A stretch of DNA of 64,000 nt from [Mycobacterium] zoologicum (GCF_020172665.1 NZ_CP083985.1:3452540-3516539), one strand, 5' to 3'; shown: positions 1 through 10,467, numbered from the stretch's first letter. Notes: generated from the sequence alone by a model not told the origin. Numbers and translations are program-made.

Positions 1-81
1 TCGTTTTTTTAAAGAGTACGAGACCAACCAGGACCTCACCTAGCCCCTTCGTGGGCAGCGTCGGATGTGTATAAGAGACAG
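1..81 (+). other. Illumina Nextera/P5 adapter contamination at contig end
   Basis: This is not genomic sequence. Bases 63-81 match the 19-bp Tn5 mosaic end AGATGTGTATAAGAGACAG with one mismatch. Bases 49-62 match the Nextera read-1 stem TCGTCGGCAGCGTC with one mismatch. Bases 11-40 resemble an error-rich copy of the P5 oligonucleotide. Translations across it give the familiar contaminant strings MCIRDR and MYKRQ on the plus strand and LLYTSDAA on the minus strand. True sequence starts at about base 82. Confidence 0.95.
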
Positions 82-1309
82 GGGGCGCGGCGGGCGCAGG
101 CGGAGCCGCGGCCGGCACCGGAGCCGGCGCAGGGGCCGGAGCGGGGGCAGGCACCGGAGCCGGTGGCGTGGGTGCCACCGTCAACCCGGCGAACGGCGGG
201 GGCACCGGGGGCACCGCGACCACCGGCACGGCGTGCAGGGCGGCCAGGCCCGACAGTCCCGCCAACCCGGCCAGCGGCGCCACCGCCAGCGGCAACGCGG
301 CCGTCAACATCGGCAGCATGACCGGGATCAGCACGAGGGCTTGCTCCAGCAGCGTCTTGAGCAGGGCGATCACATCGGTGATGATCGTCCCGATCGCCTC
401 GACCGCGGTGAACAGCAGCGTCGAGGCGATCGTGCCGGGATTTCCGGAGGCGAACGCCGCGGCCAGGTCCGCTCCGATGAACGCGAACGTCTGCGACAGG
501 TAGGCGGCGAACGACCCGAAGTCCATCGGATAGCCCAACGCGAACGCGATGTTGTAGGGGCTCAGGAAGCTCAGCGGGTTGCCGGTCAGCGTCAGCCAGG
601 GATCGAACCCGGAGAAGATCGACTGGAGGTACGGGTTGGCGGCCAGCTGGTTGATCATCGGCTGCAGCACGTTGTTGTAGAAGTCGGTGTAGCCGCTGTT
701 CTGCAGCCAGTCCATGATGTCGTTCTGCCGATCCGGCGGCAGCTGCGACTGGCTGGCGTCGGCGGAGCCGGCCTTGACGATCTGCGGCGAAGCGGTGGTC
801 TGCGGCGTCGACGCCACCGCGGCGTCCGCCACGGCCTGATAGGTCGCCATCACCGCGGCCGCCTGGAACCACATCCGGCCGTAGTCGGCTTCGTTCAGCG
901 CGATCGGAATCGCATTCACGCCAAAGAAATTCGTGCCCACCAGCACCGCGTGCGCAGCGTGGTTGGCGGCCAGCTCCGCAAGCGTCGGCATCGCCGCCAG
1001 CGCGGCGGTGTAGGCGGTGGCCGCGGTCTGCTGCTGGCCGGCGGTCACCGCGCTGGCGGCACCGGCCTGCACCAGCCAGGCCAGATACGGCACATTCGCC
1101 GCCACATAGGCCTCGGCGGACGGGCCCTGCCACGCGCCGGCCTGCACCGCTCCCAGCAGCGCGGTCAGGTCATGAGCGATCTCGGCGTACTCCGCACTCA
1201 ACGCCGTCCACGCCGCCGCCGAGGCCAGCATCGGACCGGCGCCGGGCCCGGCGGACAGCAGGGTGGAATGGACTTCAGGTGGAGACGCGATCCAGATCGG
1301 CGTGGTCAC
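82..1309 (-). CDS. PPE family protein, C-terminus missing (contig end)
   Basis: PPE proteins are mycobacterial secreted or cell-surface proteins, usually exported by type VII (ESX) systems with a PE partner. The GTG start at 1309 follows a GGGAG Shine-Dalgarno. The protein begins [15 protein letters not shown], with the Pro-Pro-Glu motif at residues 10-12, and then has the WxG-type turn [11 protein letters not shown] of the helical PPE domain (about residues 1-165). A second region contains [17 protein letters not shown], followed by a hydrophobic stretch and a Pro/Ala-rich repeat ([12 protein letters not shown]). About 409 codons are visible before the reading frame runs into adapter sequence at base 81, so the stop and the C-terminal domain are lost. 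The subfamily cannot be assigned without that end; the [14 protein letters not shown] block resembles PPE-PPW members, but this is a guess. No PE partner is in the window. Confidence 0.9.
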
Positions 1310-1489
1310 GGTCGCCAGCTCTCCCGGGGTGCCTCGCCCCGAATCGGAGTTTGCGACGACGTGAGTGTCTGGCTCTCGGGTGAATCAACTCCCCGATCAC
1401 AGTGGCGGCACCGCGCCGGAATCAAACCGGCTTCCTACGTCGTCGTCGCCTTGCCTGCGAATTGTCGCACGCCGGACGCCCCTAACCGC

Positions 1490-1551
1490 CGCCGAGACGG
1501 AAATCCACGACGCCGGTGTCGGCGTGTCGGTCGTGGATTTCCGTCTCGGCG
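1490..1551. terminator. 21-bp perfect inverted repeat downstream of icd
   Basis: Bases 1490-1510 (CGCCGAGACGGAAATCCACGA) and 1531-1551 are perfect reverse complements separated by 20 nt. The hairpin begins 17 nt past the stop codon of the isocitrate dehydrogenase gene. There is no T-run, as is common for mycobacterial terminator-like hairpins. The rest of 1310-1568 holds the PPE gene's Shine-Dalgarno and presumably its promoter; nothing else was recognised there. Confidence 0.6.
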
Positions 1552-1568
1552 AGGAACGGCCTCTGGGA

Positions 1569-3803
1569 TCAGTCCTTGGCGTCGATCACCGCGTTCAGCG
1601 CCTCGCTGGGCCGCATCACCGCCGAGGTCAGGGCGTGGTCCGGGGCGTAGTAGCCGCCGATGTCCACCGCCTCGCCCTGCACCTGCGTCAGCTGCTCGAT
1701 GATGACGTCCTCGTTCTTGGCCAGCCCATCGGCCAGGGCCGCGAAGTGCTTGGCCAGACCGGCGTCCTCGGTCTGCGCGGCGAGCTCCTGGGCCCAGTAC
1801 TTGGCCAGGTAGAACTGACTGCCCCGGTTGTCCAGCTCACCGGTCTTGCGCGACGGACTCTTGTTGTCGTCCAACAGCTTTCCGATCGCGGCGTCCAGCG
1901 TCTCACCGAGCACCTTGGCGCCCACGTTGCCGGTCTTGGCGCCCAGGTCGTCGAAGCTGGCGCCGAGGGCCAGGAACTCCCCGAGCGAGTCCCACCGCAG
2001 GTGGTTCTCCTCGACCAGCTGCTTGACGTGCTTGGGGGCCGAGCCGCCCGCACCCGTCTCGTACATGCCGCCGCCGGCCATCAGCGGCACGATCGAGAGC
2101 ATCTTGGCGCTGGTGCCCAGTTCCAGAATCGGGAACAGGTCGGTGAGGTAGTCACGCAGGATGTTGCCGGTGGCCGCGATAGTGTCCTGGCCGCGGATCA
2201 GCCGCTCGCAGGTGTACCGCATGGCCCACACCTGCGGCATGATCTGGACCTCCAGGCCATCGGTGTCGTGGTCGGCCAGGTAGGTCTTGACCTTCTTGCG
2301 CAGCTCCGCCTCGTGCGGACGCTCGGTGTCGAGCCAGAACACCACCGTCATGCCCGACACCCGCGCCCGCTGGACGGCCAGCTTCACCCAGTCCTGGATG
2401 GCGGCGTCGGTGACGGTGCACAGCCGCCAGATGTCGCCGGCCTCGACGTTCTGGGTCAACAGCACCTCGCCGGTGGCCAGGTCCACGATGTCGGCAACGC
2501 CGGCCTCGGGGACCTCGAACGTCTTGTCGTGGCTGCCGTACTCCTCGGCCTTCTGCGCCATCAACCCGACGTTGGGCACGGTGCCCATGGTGGCCGGGTC
2601 GAACTGGCCGTGGGTCTTGCAGAAGTTGATCATCTCCTGGTAGATCCGCGCGAACGTGGACTCGGGGTTGACAGCCTTGGTGTCGCGGAGCCGGCCGTCG
2701 GCGCCGTACATCTTGCCGCCGGCCCGGATCATCGCCGGCATCGAGGCGTCCACGATCACATCGGATGGTGAGTGGAAGTTGGTGATGCCGTGCGCCGAGT
2801 CGACCATCGCCAGCTTGGGGCGGTGCTCGTGGCAGGCGTGCAGATCTTCGATGATCTCCTCACGCTGGGAGGCCGGCAGCGTCTCGATCTTGCTGTACAG
2901 GTCGACCATGCCGTTGTTGACGTTGACGCCCAGGTCGTCGAAGAGCTTCTGGTGCTTGGCGAACGCCTCTTTGTAGAAGACCTTGATGGCGTGGCCGAAC
3001 ACGATGGGGTGGCTGACCTTCATCATGGTCGCCTTGACGTGCAGGGAGAACATCACGCCGGTCTCGCGGGCGTCCTCCATCTGCTCCTCGTAGAACTCGC
3101 GCAGCGCCGCCACGCTCATGAACATCGAGTCGATGACCATGCCGTCGAGCAGCGACAGCTTCTCCTTGAGCACAATCGTCTTGCCGCCCTTGGTGGTCAG
3201 CTGCATCTTCACGTCGCGGTCGCGGTCCAGCGTCATCGACTTCTCACCGTGGTAGAAGTCGCCGTGCTTCATGGTCGCCACGTGCGTGCGCGAGGCCTGT
3301 GACCACTTGCCCATGCTGTGCGGATGCTTGCGGGCGTACTCCTTGACGGCCTTGGGCGCTCGTCGGTCCGAGTTTCCTTCGCGCAGAACCGGGTTCACCG
3401 CCGACCCCAGGCACTTGGCGTAGCGTTCGTGGATGTCGCGCTCCCGGTCGGACTTGGGGTCCTCCGGGTAGTCCGGCAGTTCGTAGCCCTTGCCCTGCAG
3501 TTCCTTGATGGCCGAGACCAACTGCGGCACCGAGGCACTGATGTTGGGCAGTTTGATGATCGTGGTGTCCGGCAACTGGGTCATCCGGCCGAGCTCGGCG
3601 AGGTTGTCCGGCACTCGCTGCTCGTCGGTGAGACAGTCCGGGAAGGCGGCCAGGATGCGGGCCGCCAGCGAGATGTCACTGGGTTGGACGTCGATACCCG
3701 CGGGCCCGGTGAATGCCTGCACGATCGGCAGGAACGAGTACGTCGCAAGCAGCGGCGCCTCGTCGGTCAGCGTGTAAATGATGGTCGGCTGGTCGGCGCA
3801 CAT
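1569..3803 (-). CDS. icd2: Monomeric NADP-dependent isocitrate dehydrogenase
   Basis: The enzyme oxidatively decarboxylates isocitrate to 2-oxoglutarate with NADP in the cytosolic TCA cycle. The 744-residue length and overall sequence (start [17 protein letters not shown], internal block [21 protein letters not shown]-terminal region [18 protein letters not shown]) fit the monomeric IDH family, normally about 740 aa, not the roughly 410-aa homodimeric type. The ATG at 3803 has a GGGAGAA Shine-Dalgarno 6 nt upstream. The gene sits next to the methionine genes metC-metX. In M. tuberculosis that slot holds the short enzyme icd1 (Rv3339c), so the monomeric isozyme occupies it here. A strong hairpin follows the stop. 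Confidence 0.95.
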   Translation of the reverse strand: MCADQPTIIYTLTDEAPLLATYSFLPIVQAFTGPAGIDVQPSDISLAARILAAFPDCLTDEQRVPDNLAELGRMTQLPDTTIIKLPNISASVPQLVSAIKELQGKGYELPDYPEDPKSDRERDIHERYAKCLGSAVNPVLREGNSDRRAPKAVKEYARKHPHSMGKWSQASRTHVATMKHGDFYHGEKSMTLDRDRDVKMQLTTKGGKTIVLKEKLSLLDGMVIDSMFMSVAALREFYEEQMEDARETGVMFSLHVKATMMKVSHPIVFGHAIKVFYKEAFAKHQKLFDDLGVNVNNGMVDLYSKIETLPASQREEIIEDLHACHEHRPKLAMVDSAHGITNFHSPSDVIVDASMPAMIRAGGKMYGADGRLRDTKAVNPESTFARIYQEMINFCKTHGQFDPATMGTVPNVGLMAQKAEEYGSHDKTFEVPEAGVADIVDLATGEVLLTQNVEAGDIWRLCTVTDAAIQDWVKLAVQRARVSGMTVVFWLDTERPHEAELRKKVKTYLADHDTDGLEVQIMPQVWAMRYTCERLIRGQDTIAATGNILRDYLTDLFPILELGTSAKMLSIVPLMAGGGMYETGAGGSAPKHVKQLVEENHLRWDSLGEFLALGASFDDLGAKTGNVGAKVLGETLDAAIGKLLDDNKSPSRKTGELDNRGSQFYLAKYWAQELAAQTEDAGLAKHFAALADGLAKNEDVIIEQLTQVQGEAVDIGGYYAPDHALTSAVMRPSEALNAVIDAKD

Positions 3804-3948
3804 GGCTGTTCTCCCGGCGTCAGGTTCTTAGGCGAACGATTCGTGCCGCGTGGTACACGGCGGGATTCAGTATCGCGTACCCCGACAGCACGCCCACCGG
3901 CGGTGAGCAGGTGGCGACAGCTCCGGGGGATGCGATAGGCTCCGTCAC

Positions 3949-4068
3949 GGTCATGAGTGCCAGCGCTAAGCCCCGGCTTGCTGGCCGGCAACCCTCCAAC
4001 CGCGGTGGGGTGCCCCGGGTGATTGACCGGGTTGAGTAGCCACCACGGCTACGCGGCAAGCGCGGGTC
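3949..4068 (+). promoter_or_regulatory. SAM-IV riboswitch
   Basis: Bases 3949-4068 closely match the actinobacterial SAM-IV aptamer as I remember the M. tuberculosis example. The segment runs from GGTCATGAGTGCCAGCGCTA through GGCTTGCTGGCCGGCAACCC and CCAACCGCGGTGGGGTGCCC to the 3' strand CGGCAAGCGCGGGTC. It binds S-adenosylmethionine and lowers expression of downstream methionine biosynthesis genes. It lies 142 nt upstream of the sulfhydrylase ATG. The remaining gene-free sequence from 3804 to 4210 contains the presumed riboswitch promoter (3804-3948) and an expression platform (4069-4210) with C/G-rich runs such as GGGCCCCCCGA; no clear intrinsic terminator was identified. Confidence 0.95.
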
Positions 4069-4210
4069 CGCCACAACGGGCCCCCCGACTAGGCAGGGGA
4101 ACCTGATGCGTGCCTCCATACTCTCTCTCGTCCGATGTTGTCGTCGCTGAAACCCCGCTGAATTCGTTCATCCCCAGCGATCAACTACTCCACGCAGAAA
4201 GCATCTTTTT

Positions 4211-5518
4211 ATGACCGCCGGTAATAACTGGTCGTTCGAGACCAAGCAGATCCACGTCGGCCACGCCGGAGACCCCGAGACCGGGGCCCGGGCACTGCCG
4301 ATCTACCAGACCACGTCGTATCTTTTCAGCGACACCGACGAGGCGGCCGCCCGCTTCGCGCTGGCCGAGCCGGGCAACATCTACACCCGACTGACCAACC
4401 CGACCAGCGCGGTCATCGAGGAGCGCATCGCCGCCCTGGAGGGTGGTGTGGGGGCAACGCTGCTGTCCTCGGGGCAGTCCGCCAGCACGTTCGCGATCTT
4501 CAACCTGGCCGGCGCCGGCGACCACATCGTGGCCAGCCCACGCCTGTACGGCGGCACCTACAACCTGTTCCGCTACTCGCTACCCAAGCTGGGAATCGAG
4601 GTCAGCTTCGTCGAGGACCCCGATGACCTGGAGTCCTGGCGGGCGGCGGTGCAGCCGAACACCAAGGCGTTCTACGCCGAGAGCATCTCCAACCCGAAGA
4701 TCGACCTGCTGGACACCCCGGGAGTGTCCGCGGTGGCCCACGAGAACGGGGTGCCGCTGATCGTCGACAACACGATCGCAACCCCGTACCTGATCCAGCC
4801 GATCAGCCAGGGTGCCGACATCGTGGTGCACTCGGCCACCAAGTACCTGGGCGGGCACGGCACCGCGATCGCCGGCGTGATCGTCGACGGCGGCAACTTC
4901 GACTGGACCCAGGGCCGCCATCCGAGCTTCACCACTCCCGACCCCAGCTACAACGGCCTGGTCTACGCCGACCTGGGTGCGCCGGCGTACGCGATCAAGA
5001 TCCGCGCCCAGCTGATGCGCGACTACGGATCGGTGGCCTCGCCGTTCAACGCGTTCCTGATCGCCCAGGGCCTGGAGACGCTGAGCCTGCGGGTGGAGCG
5101 CCACGTCTCCAACGCCCAGCGGGTCGCGGAGTTCCTGGAGGCCCGCGACGGCGTGCTGAGCGTCAACTACGCCGGGCTGCCCAGCTCGCCGTGGTACCAG
5201 CGCGCACAGCAGCTGGCCCCCAAGGGCGTCGGCGGTGTGCTGTCGTTCGAGGTGGCCGGCGGTATCGAAGCAGGAAAAGCCTTCGTCAACGCGTTGAAGC
5301 TGCACAGCCACGTCGCCAACATCGGCGATGTGCGCTCCTTGGTAATCCACCCGGCCTCCACCACGCACAGTCAGCTCTCCGGAGACGACCTGCTGTCCAC
5401 CGGCGTCACCCCGGGCCTGGTTCGGCTGGCGGTCGGCATCGAGGGCATCGACGACATCCTGGGAGACCTCGAACTCGGATTCGCCGCGGCGGCCGCACAG
5501 CTCGCGGCGGCGAACTGA
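4211..5518 (+). CDS. metC: O-acetylhomoserine sulfhydrylase (MetC/MetY type)
   Basis: This is a PLP-dependent Cys/Met-metabolism enzyme that makes homocysteine from O-acetylhomoserine and sulfide. It has 435 residues, normal for the family. Lys211 in [12 protein letters not shown] is the expected PLP Schiff-base lysine, and the N-terminal block [20 protein letters not shown] is typical of the OAH/OAS sulfhydrylase branch. The ATG at 4211 follows only a weak AGAAAG element. It is the first gene behind the SAM-IV riboswitch and lies 13 nt ahead of the acetyltransferase that makes its substrate. The arrangement matches Rv3340-Rv3341-Rv3342. Confidence 0.95.
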   Translation: MTAGNNWSFETKQIHVGHAGDPETGARALPIYQTTSYLFSDTDEAAARFALAEPGNIYTRLTNPTSAVIEERIAALEGGVGATLLSSGQSASTFAIFNLAGAGDHIVASPRLYGGTYNLFRYSLPKLGIEVSFVEDPDDLESWRAAVQPNTKAFYAESISNPKIDLLDTPGVSAVAHENGVPLIVDNTIATPYLIQPISQGADIVVHSATKYLGGHGTAIAGVIVDGGNFDWTQGRHPSFTTPDPSYNGLVYADLGAPAYAIKIRAQLMRDYGSVASPFNAFLIAQGLETLSLRVERHVSNAQRVAEFLEARDGVLSVNYAGLPSSPWYQRAQQLAPKGVGGVLSFEVAGGIEAGKAFVNALKLHSHVANIGDVRSLVIHPASTTHSQLSGDDLLSTGVTPGLVRLAVGIEGIDDILGDLELGFAAAAAQLAAAN

Positions 5519-5531
5519 GGCGGCCGGTGCG

Positions 5532-6674
5532 GTGACGATCTCCGACGTGTCGACGCAGATGCTGCCCGCTCCGGGTGAGACCCGGGTGATCGGTATCGGC
5601 CCGCTGCGTCTGGAGAGCGGCGCGGTGCTGCCTGACGCGAACATCGCCGTGCAGCGCTGGGGCGAGCTGTCACCGCAGCGCGACAACGTGGTCGTGGTGC
5701 TGCACGCCCTGACCGGGGACTCCCACGTCACCGGTCCGGCGGGCCAGGGGCACCCCACCGGTGGCTGGTGGGATCCGATGATCGGGCCGGGCGCTCCGAT
5801 CGACACCGACCGCTGGTGCGCGGTGGCCACCAACGCTCTCGGCGGCTGCCAGGGCTCGACCGGGCCCGCATCGCTGGCCCGCGACGGAAAGCCCTGGGGC
5901 TCGCGATTTCCCACCATCTCCATTCGCGACCAGGTGGACGCCGACGTCGCCGCGCTGGCTGCGCTCGGCATCACCGAGGTGGCGGCCGTGATGGGCGGTT
6001 CGATGGGCGGCGCACGCGCCCTGGAGTGGATGGTCGGCCACCCGGACCGGGTCGGCGCGGGTCTGCTGCTGGCGGTCGGCGCCCGCGCCACCGCCGACCA
6101 GATCGGCACCCAGAGCACCCAGATCGCCGCGATCAAGGCGGACCCCGACTGGCAGGGCGGCGACTACCACGGCACCGGCCGCACGCCGGACACCGGACTG
6201 TCGATCGCGCGGCGCATCGCGCACCTGACCTACCGCGGCGAGGCCGAACTGGATCGCCGGTTCGCCAATCGAGCGCAGGCCGAGGATGACCCAGCGGAGC
6301 CGGCCGACAGCGGCCGCTACGCGGTGGAGAGCTACCTGCAGCATCAGGGCGGCAAGCTGGTCTCACGGTTCGACGCCGGCAGCTACGTGACCCTGACCGA
6401 GTCGCTCTCCGGTTTCGACATCGGCCGCGGCCGCGGCGGGGTGGCGGCGGCCCTGCGCGGCTGCCCGGTGCCCGCGGTGGTCGGCGGCATCACCTCCGAC
6501 CGGCTCTACCCGCTGCGCCTGCAGGCGGAGCTGGCCGACCTGCTGCCCGGCTGCGAGGAGCTCGACGTCATCGACTCGGCCACCGGGCATGACGGTTTTC
6601 TGCTGGAGACCGAACCGATCGGTGGGCTGATCCGTAAGACGCTCGCCCTGGTCGAAGGCGCGCAGCGCCGGTGA
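5532..6674 (+). CDS. metX: Homoserine O-acetyltransferase
   Basis: It transfers acetyl from acetyl-CoA to homoserine, the committed step of methionine synthesis; the Mtb orthologue Rv3341 is named metA. It is a 380-residue alpha/beta-hydrolase-fold protein with nucleophile Ser157 in [13 protein letters not shown] and the C-terminal catalytic Asp/His region [15 protein letters not shown]. The GTG start at 5532 is 13 nt after metC, and the stop overlaps the next gene by 4 nt, so the three genes form one operon under the riboswitch. Confidence 0.95.
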   Translation: MTISDVSTQMLPAPGETRVIGIGPLRLESGAVLPDANIAVQRWGELSPQRDNVVVVLHALTGDSHVTGPAGQGHPTGGWWDPMIGPGAPIDTDRWCAVATNALGGCQGSTGPASLARDGKPWGSRFPTISIRDQVDADVAALAALGITEVAAVMGGSMGGARALEWMVGHPDRVGAGLLLAVGARATADQIGTQSTQIAAIKADPDWQGGDYHGTGRTPDTGLSIARRIAHLTYRGEAELDRRFANRAQAEDDPAEPADSGRYAVESYLQHQGGKLVSRFDAGSYVTLTESLSGFDIGRGRGGVAAALRGCPVPAVVGGITSDRLYPLRLQAELADLLPGCEELDVIDSATGHDGFLLETEPIGGLIRKTLALVEGAQRR

Positions 6675-7417
6675 GCCCGTCCCGACAGGCCCGCCACGAC
6701 CGCTCGCTGTCCTTCGGTTCGCAGGCGGCTGCCTATGAGCGCGGCCGCCCGTCATACCCGCCGGACGCCATCGACTGGCTGCTGCCCGACGGTGCGCGCG
6801 ATGTGCTCGACCTGGGCGCCGGCACCGGCAAGCTCACCACCCGGCTGGTCGAGCGTGGCCTGAACGTGGTGGCCGTCGACCCGATCGCCGAGATGCTCGA
6901 GGTGCTGGCGAAGTCGCTGCCGGAGACTCCGGCGCTGCTGGGCACCGCCGAGCAGATCCCGCTGCCCGACAACAGCGTCGACGCCGTGCTGGTGGCGCAG
7001 GCCTGGCATTGGTTCGAACCCGAGCGCGCCATCCCCGAGCTGATCCGGGTGCTGCGGCCGGGTGGCCGGCTGGGCCTGGTGTGGAACACCCGCGACGAGC
7101 GGCTGGGCTGGGTCAAGGAGCTCGGCGAGATCATCGGCCGCGAGGATGCCCGGGATGTGGTCGACGCCGGGGTGAGCCTGCCGGCGCCGTTCGGCGCGCT
7201 GGAGCATCACCAGGTGGAGTGGACCAACTACCTGACCCCGCAGGCGCTGATCGACCTGGTCGCCTCGCGCAGCTACTGCATCACCTCGCCGAACGCGGTG
7301 CGCAGCAAGACGCTGGATCAGGTCCGGCAGCTGCTGGCCACCCATCCGGCGCTGGCCGGGGCGGCCGGGCTGGCACTGCCCTACGTCACGGTGTGCATGC
7401 GGGCAACGCTGCACTGA
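6671..7417 (+). CDS. Class I SAM-dependent methyltransferase (Rv3342-like)
   Basis: This is a 248-residue Methyltransf_11-type protein. SAM-binding motif I is [12 protein letters not shown] (about residues 39-50), followed by the acidic strand end VVAVDPI and the later motif [16 protein letters not shown]. The GTG start overlaps the metX stop (GTGA), indicating translational coupling. It is the third gene of the methionine operon, like Rv3342. The substrate is unknown; placement behind a SAM riboswitch fits SAM use but does not identify the acceptor. Confidence 0.85.
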   Translation: MSPSRQARHDRSLSFGSQAAAYERGRPSYPPDAIDWLLPDGARDVLDLGAGTGKLTTRLVERGLNVVAVDPIAEMLEVLAKSLPETPALLGTAEQIPLPDNSVDAVLVAQAWHWFEPERAIPELIRVLRPGGRLGLVWNTRDERLGWVKELGEIIGREDARDVVDAGVSLPAPFGALEHHQVEWTNYLTPQALIDLVASRSYCITSPNAVRSKTLDQVRQLLATHPALAGAAGLALPYVTVCMRATLH

Positions 7418-7569
7418 GCCTGAACTCGCCTATTCTGGTGTCGGCTTCAATAACCGCACTGTGCACCAAGCGTGACCTGCCCGTGTCACCGGTGTGACCG
7501 CGCTGCTGCACTGTTGTTATCGACAGGCGGCGGCCACGCCGCCCGCACTGCAACTGATGGGGGACAGAC

Positions 7570-8034
7570 ATGGAGCACAACCGCGCGCGAACGGCGATAC
7601 CGACAGTAACGGCGCTGACGGCCGCCGGCATGGTTTGGACGGGTCTGATCGCCTCCGTATGGCTGGCCGGGCCGGCGCAGGCGAGCCCGGTCGACACCTC
7701 ATTCCTGTCAGACCTGACCAGCGCCGGCGTTCCGGTCGGTGACCCGGCCGCCACGACCGCGCTCGGCCAGTCGGTCTGCCCGACGCTGGCCGAGCCCGCT
7801 GGCAACGTCGCCTCGGTGGCGGCACCGGTCGCCGGCATGGCCGGCGGTCCCAACATGTCACCGGAGATGGCGCAGCTGTTCACCGAGATCGCGGTGCAGA
7901 TCTACTGCCCGCAGATGCTGTCCCAGCTGGCCAGCGGCCAGGTGCCCGACCTGCCGCAGATCCCGGGAATGTCGGTCGGCATCCCCGGCCTGTCCGGCGG
8001 CATCCCGGCGATTCCGGCGATCCCCGCCTTCTAG
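7570..8034 (+). CDS. Secreted DUF732-type protein
   Basis: This 154-residue exported protein has a signal peptide ending around GPAQASPVD (cleavage near residue 40). The mature part carries the DUF732 pattern, a short helical region with two cysteines (SVCPTL and IYCPQM). The C-terminus is a Gly/Ile/Pro repeat (IPGMSVGIPGLSGGIPAIPA) that looks unstructured. It stands alone, followed head-on by DUF3017. Function is unknown. Base pairs 7418-7569 upstream hold its promoter region; no motif was recognised. Confidence 0.8.
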   Translation: MEHNRARTAIPTVTALTAAGMVWTGLIASVWLAGPAQASPVDTSFLSDLTSAGVPVGDPAATTALGQSVCPTLAEPAGNVASVAAPVAGMAGGPNMSPEMAQLFTEIAVQIYCPQMLSQLASGQVPDLPQIPGMSVGIPGLSGGIPAIPAIPAF

Positions 8035-8037
8035 CGC

Positions 8038-8328
8038 CTAGCTGGTCCCCAGCGGGTCGATGGTGGCGGCGGTGTAGAGCATCACCGTCGCCGCCGTCGT
8101 CATCGTGGCGAAGTCCAGCCCGCGGTCCCGCAGCACCAGCAACCCGGCCCGGTCCTCGGACAGCACCAGCCGCAACGCGGCGGCCACCCCGGTCCCGATC
8201 CCGATCAGCAGCGCGCCGCGGCGCCAGAAGTTGGCCCCGGCCAGCACGAACGCCGCGGTGAAGATCAGCCCGACGACCATGATCGGCCACTGAGCGGCGA
8301 TCACCCGACGAACTCCGACGCGGGTCAC
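8038..8328 (-). CDS. DUF3017 membrane protein (Rv3355c-like)
   Basis: This 96-residue protein has three likely membrane helices: [37 protein letters not shown], and a third near the C-terminus ([14 protein letters not shown]). The start overlaps the folD stop by 4 nt (ATGA), so it is translationally coupled to folD. That gene pair is conserved in mycobacteria (Rv3355c-Rv3356c). Function is unknown. Confidence 0.85.
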   Translation of the reverse strand: MTRVGVRRVIAAQWPIMVVGLIFTAAFVLAGANFWRRGALLIGIGTGVAAALRLVLSEDRAGLLVLRDRGLDFATMTTAATVMLYTAATIDPLGTS

Positions 8329-9182
8329 AGCGCGCTTTCGACGCGTTCCACGACATTGGTCAGCAGGAACGCCCGGGTCAGCGGGCCCACCCCGCCCGGA
8401 TTCGGTGACACGTGTCCGGCCACCTCCCAGACGTCCGGGTGCACGTCGCCGACCAGTCCGGCCTCGGTGCGGCTGACGCCGACGTCGACGATCGCCGCCC
8501 CCGGGCGCACCATGTCGGCGGTGAGCATGTGCGGTACCCCGACCGCCGCGACGATGATGTCGGCCTGGCGGGTCAGCGCCGGCAGGTCACGGGTTCCGGT
8601 GTGGCACAACGTCACCGTGGCGTTCTCCGAGCGGCGGGTCAGCAACAGTCCCAACGGGCGCCCGACCGTCACACCCCGGCCGATCACCACCACGTGGGCG
8701 CCGGCCAGCGGCACGTCGTAGCGGCGCAGCAGGTGCACGATCCCCCGCGGGGTGCACGGCAGCGCCGCCGGGGTGCCCAGCACCAGCCGGCCCAGGTTGG
8801 TCGGGTGCAGCCCGTCGGCGTCCTTGGCCGGGTCAACGCGTTCCAGTGCGGCGTTCTCATCGAGGTGGCGCGGCAGCGGCAGCTGCACGATGTAGCCGGT
8901 GCACTCCGGGTTGGCGTTCAGCTCGTCGATGGTGTCGTCGAGTTGAGCGGCGCTGACGTCGGCGGGCAGGTCGCGGCGGATCGAGGTGATACCGACCTTG
9001 GCGCAGTCGGCGTGCTTGCCACGCACATAGGCGTGCGACCCCGGGTCGTCCCCGACCAAGATGGTGCCCAGTCCGGGCGTATGTCCTGCCTGCGCGAGCG
9101 CGTCCACCCGGGCTTTGAGATCGACGAAGATCTCGTCGCGCGTTGCCTTGCCGTCCAGCGTGATCGCACCCACGGGCGACAT
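8325..9182 (-). CDS. folD: Bifunctional methylenetetrahydrofolate dehydrogenase/cyclohydrolase
   Basis: FolD interconverts 5,10-methylene-THF, methenyl-THF and 10-formyl-THF with NADP, supplying one-carbon units for purines and fMet. The [14 protein letters not shown] block contains the catalytic Tyr and Lys, the signature [10 protein letters not shown] follows, and the Rossmann segment is [14 protein letters not shown]. The frame is open to 9224, but homologues begin near [13 protein letters not shown], so ATG 9182 (285 aa, GAGAGA just upstream) is the best start. The longer start would overlap the divergent oxidoreductase ATG at 9223. Confidence 0.95.
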   Translation of the reverse strand: MSPVGAITLDGKATRDEIFVDLKARVDALAQAGHTPGLGTILVGDDPGSHAYVRGKHADCAKVGITSIRRDLPADVSAAQLDDTIDELNANPECTGYIVQLPLPRHLDENAALERVDPAKDADGLHPTNLGRLVLGTPAALPCTPRGIVHLLRRYDVPLAGAHVVVIGRGVTVGRPLGLLLTRRSENATVTLCHTGTRDLPALTRQADIIVAAVGVPHMLTADMVRPGAAIVDVGVSRTEAGLVGDVHPDVWEVAGHVSPNPGGVGPLTRAFLLTNVVERVESAL

Positions 9183-9209
9183 TCTCTCATCGGCCGTCAC
9201 CCGGGTGCG

Positions 9210-9215
9210 TAGGCT
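9210..9215 (+). promoter_or_regulatory. Probable -10 element of a leaderless transcript
   Basis: TAGGCT at 9210-9215 is followed by 7 nt and then ATG 9223. The TANNNT hexamer with this spacing puts the transcription start on the start codon, a common mycobacterial layout. No Shine-Dalgarno is visible, which supports ATG 9223 over the longer frame opening at 9061. Confidence 0.55.
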
Positions 9216-9222
9216 GCCCGAC

Positions 9223-10410
9223 ATGTCTTCTTCTCACGACGTGTTCAGCCCCGCCAAGCTGGGTCCGATCACCCTGCGGAACCGGACCATCAAGGCGGCA
9301 ACGTTTGAGAACCGCACGCCCGGCGCGCTGGTCTCCGACGACCTGATCGAGTACCACCGGGTGGTCGCCGCCGGCGGGGTCGGGATGACCACCGTCGCCT
9401 ACTGCGCGGTCGCCCCCGGTGGCCGTACCTCCGGCGACGGGCTGTGGATGCGCCCGGAGGCGGTCGCGGGGCTGCGCCGGCTGGCCGACGCCATCCATGC
9501 CGAAGGTGCCGCGGTCAGCGCGCAGATCGGCCACGCCGGCCCGGTCGCCGACGCACGCTCCAACAAGGCCCGGGCGCTGGCGCCGGTGCGGTTCTTCAAC
9601 CCGATCGGGATGCGTTTCGCCAAGAAGGCCGACCGCGACGACATCGCCGAAGTCACCAAGCAGCACGCCGACGCCGCCCGGTTCGCGCTCGACGCCGGCT
9701 TCGACGCCGTCGAGATCCACCTGGGTCACAACTACCTGGCCAGTTCGTTCCTTAGCCCGCTGATCAACCGGCGCTCCGATGAGTTCGGCGGCTCGCTGGC
9801 CAACCGCGCCAAGGTCGCCCGCGGGATCGTGCAGGCCGTCAGCGCAGCGGTGGGCGGGCAGATCGCGGTGACGGCGAAGCTGAGCATGGCCGACGGCGTG
9901 CGCGGCGGCATCAGCCTCGACGAATCGCTGACCACCGCCAAGTGGCTGCAGGACGACGGCGGCCTCGACGCTCTGGAACTGACCGCCGGCAGCTCCCTGG
10001 TCAACCCGATGTACCTGTTCCGCGGCGACGCCCCGGTCAAGGAGTTCGCCAAGGCCTTCAAGCCCCCGCTGAGCTGGGGGATGCGGATGACCGGCAACAA
10101 GTTTCTGCGGAACTACCCCTACCGCGACGCCTTCCTGCTCGAGGACGCCCGGTTGTTCCGCGCCGAATTGTCCATGCCGCTGATCCTGCTGGGCGGCATC
10201 ACCAACCGCGAGACCATGGATCTGGCCATGTCGGAGGGGTTCGAGTTCGTCGCGATGGCCCGCGCTCTGCTGGCCGAACCCGACCTGATCAACAAGATCG
10301 CCGCCGACCCGGCGACCCGCTCGGAGTGCATCCACTGCAACCAGTGCATGCCGACGATCTATCGGCGCACCTACTGCCCGGTCACCGGTGCCCCGGATTC
10401 AGTGCACTGA
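9223..10410 (+). CDS. Old Yellow Enzyme-family FMN oxidoreductase (Rv3359-like)
   Basis: This 395-residue NADH:flavin oxidoreductase of the OYE/2,4-dienoyl-CoA reductase TIM-barrel family starts [20 protein letters not shown]. It contains the substrate-binding block [20 protein letters not shown] and the C-terminal phosphate-binding part [12 protein letters not shown]. The Cys-rich tail [16 protein letters not shown] resembles the iron-sulfur motif region of dienoyl-CoA reductases, but the following flavin/NAD domain is absent. It is divergent from folD with 40 bp between. The substrate is unknown. Confidence 0.85.
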   Translation: MSSSHDVFSPAKLGPITLRNRTIKAATFENRTPGALVSDDLIEYHRVVAAGGVGMTTVAYCAVAPGGRTSGDGLWMRPEAVAGLRRLADAIHAEGAAVSAQIGHAGPVADARSNKARALAPVRFFNPIGMRFAKKADRDDIAEVTKQHADAARFALDAGFDAVEIHLGHNYLASSFLSPLINRRSDEFGGSLANRAKVARGIVQAVSAAVGGQIAVTAKLSMADGVRGGISLDESLTTAKWLQDDGGLDALELTAGSSLVNPMYLFRGDAPVKEFAKAFKPPLSWGMRMTGNKFLRNYPYRDAFLLEDARLFRAELSMPLILLGGITNRETMDLAMSEGFEFVAMARALLAEPDLINKIAADPATRSECIHCNQCMPTIYRRTYCPVTGAPDSVH

Positions 10411-10454
10411 TTCGCTGCGCCGGTTCCCTGCGCTGATTGAGCACACCCTCGCGC

Positions 10455-10460
10455 TAAAGT
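10455..10460 (+). promoter_or_regulatory. Probable -10 element of a leaderless transcript
   Basis: TAAAGT at 10455-10460 lies 7 nt before ATG 10468 of the FHA-ABC transporter. There is no Shine-Dalgarno. The spacing is the same as at four other genes in this window. Confidence 0.5.
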
Positions 10461-10467
10461 TGATCCG

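Noticed and set aside
36..1133. Minus-strand ORF ending in [13 protein letters not shown]
   Set aside because: It is an off-frame shadow of the PPE gene whose C-terminus is translated adapter.
65..1702. Long plus-strand Arg/Gly-rich ORF beginning MCIRDR
   Set aside because: It starts inside the adapter and runs antisense to the PPE gene.
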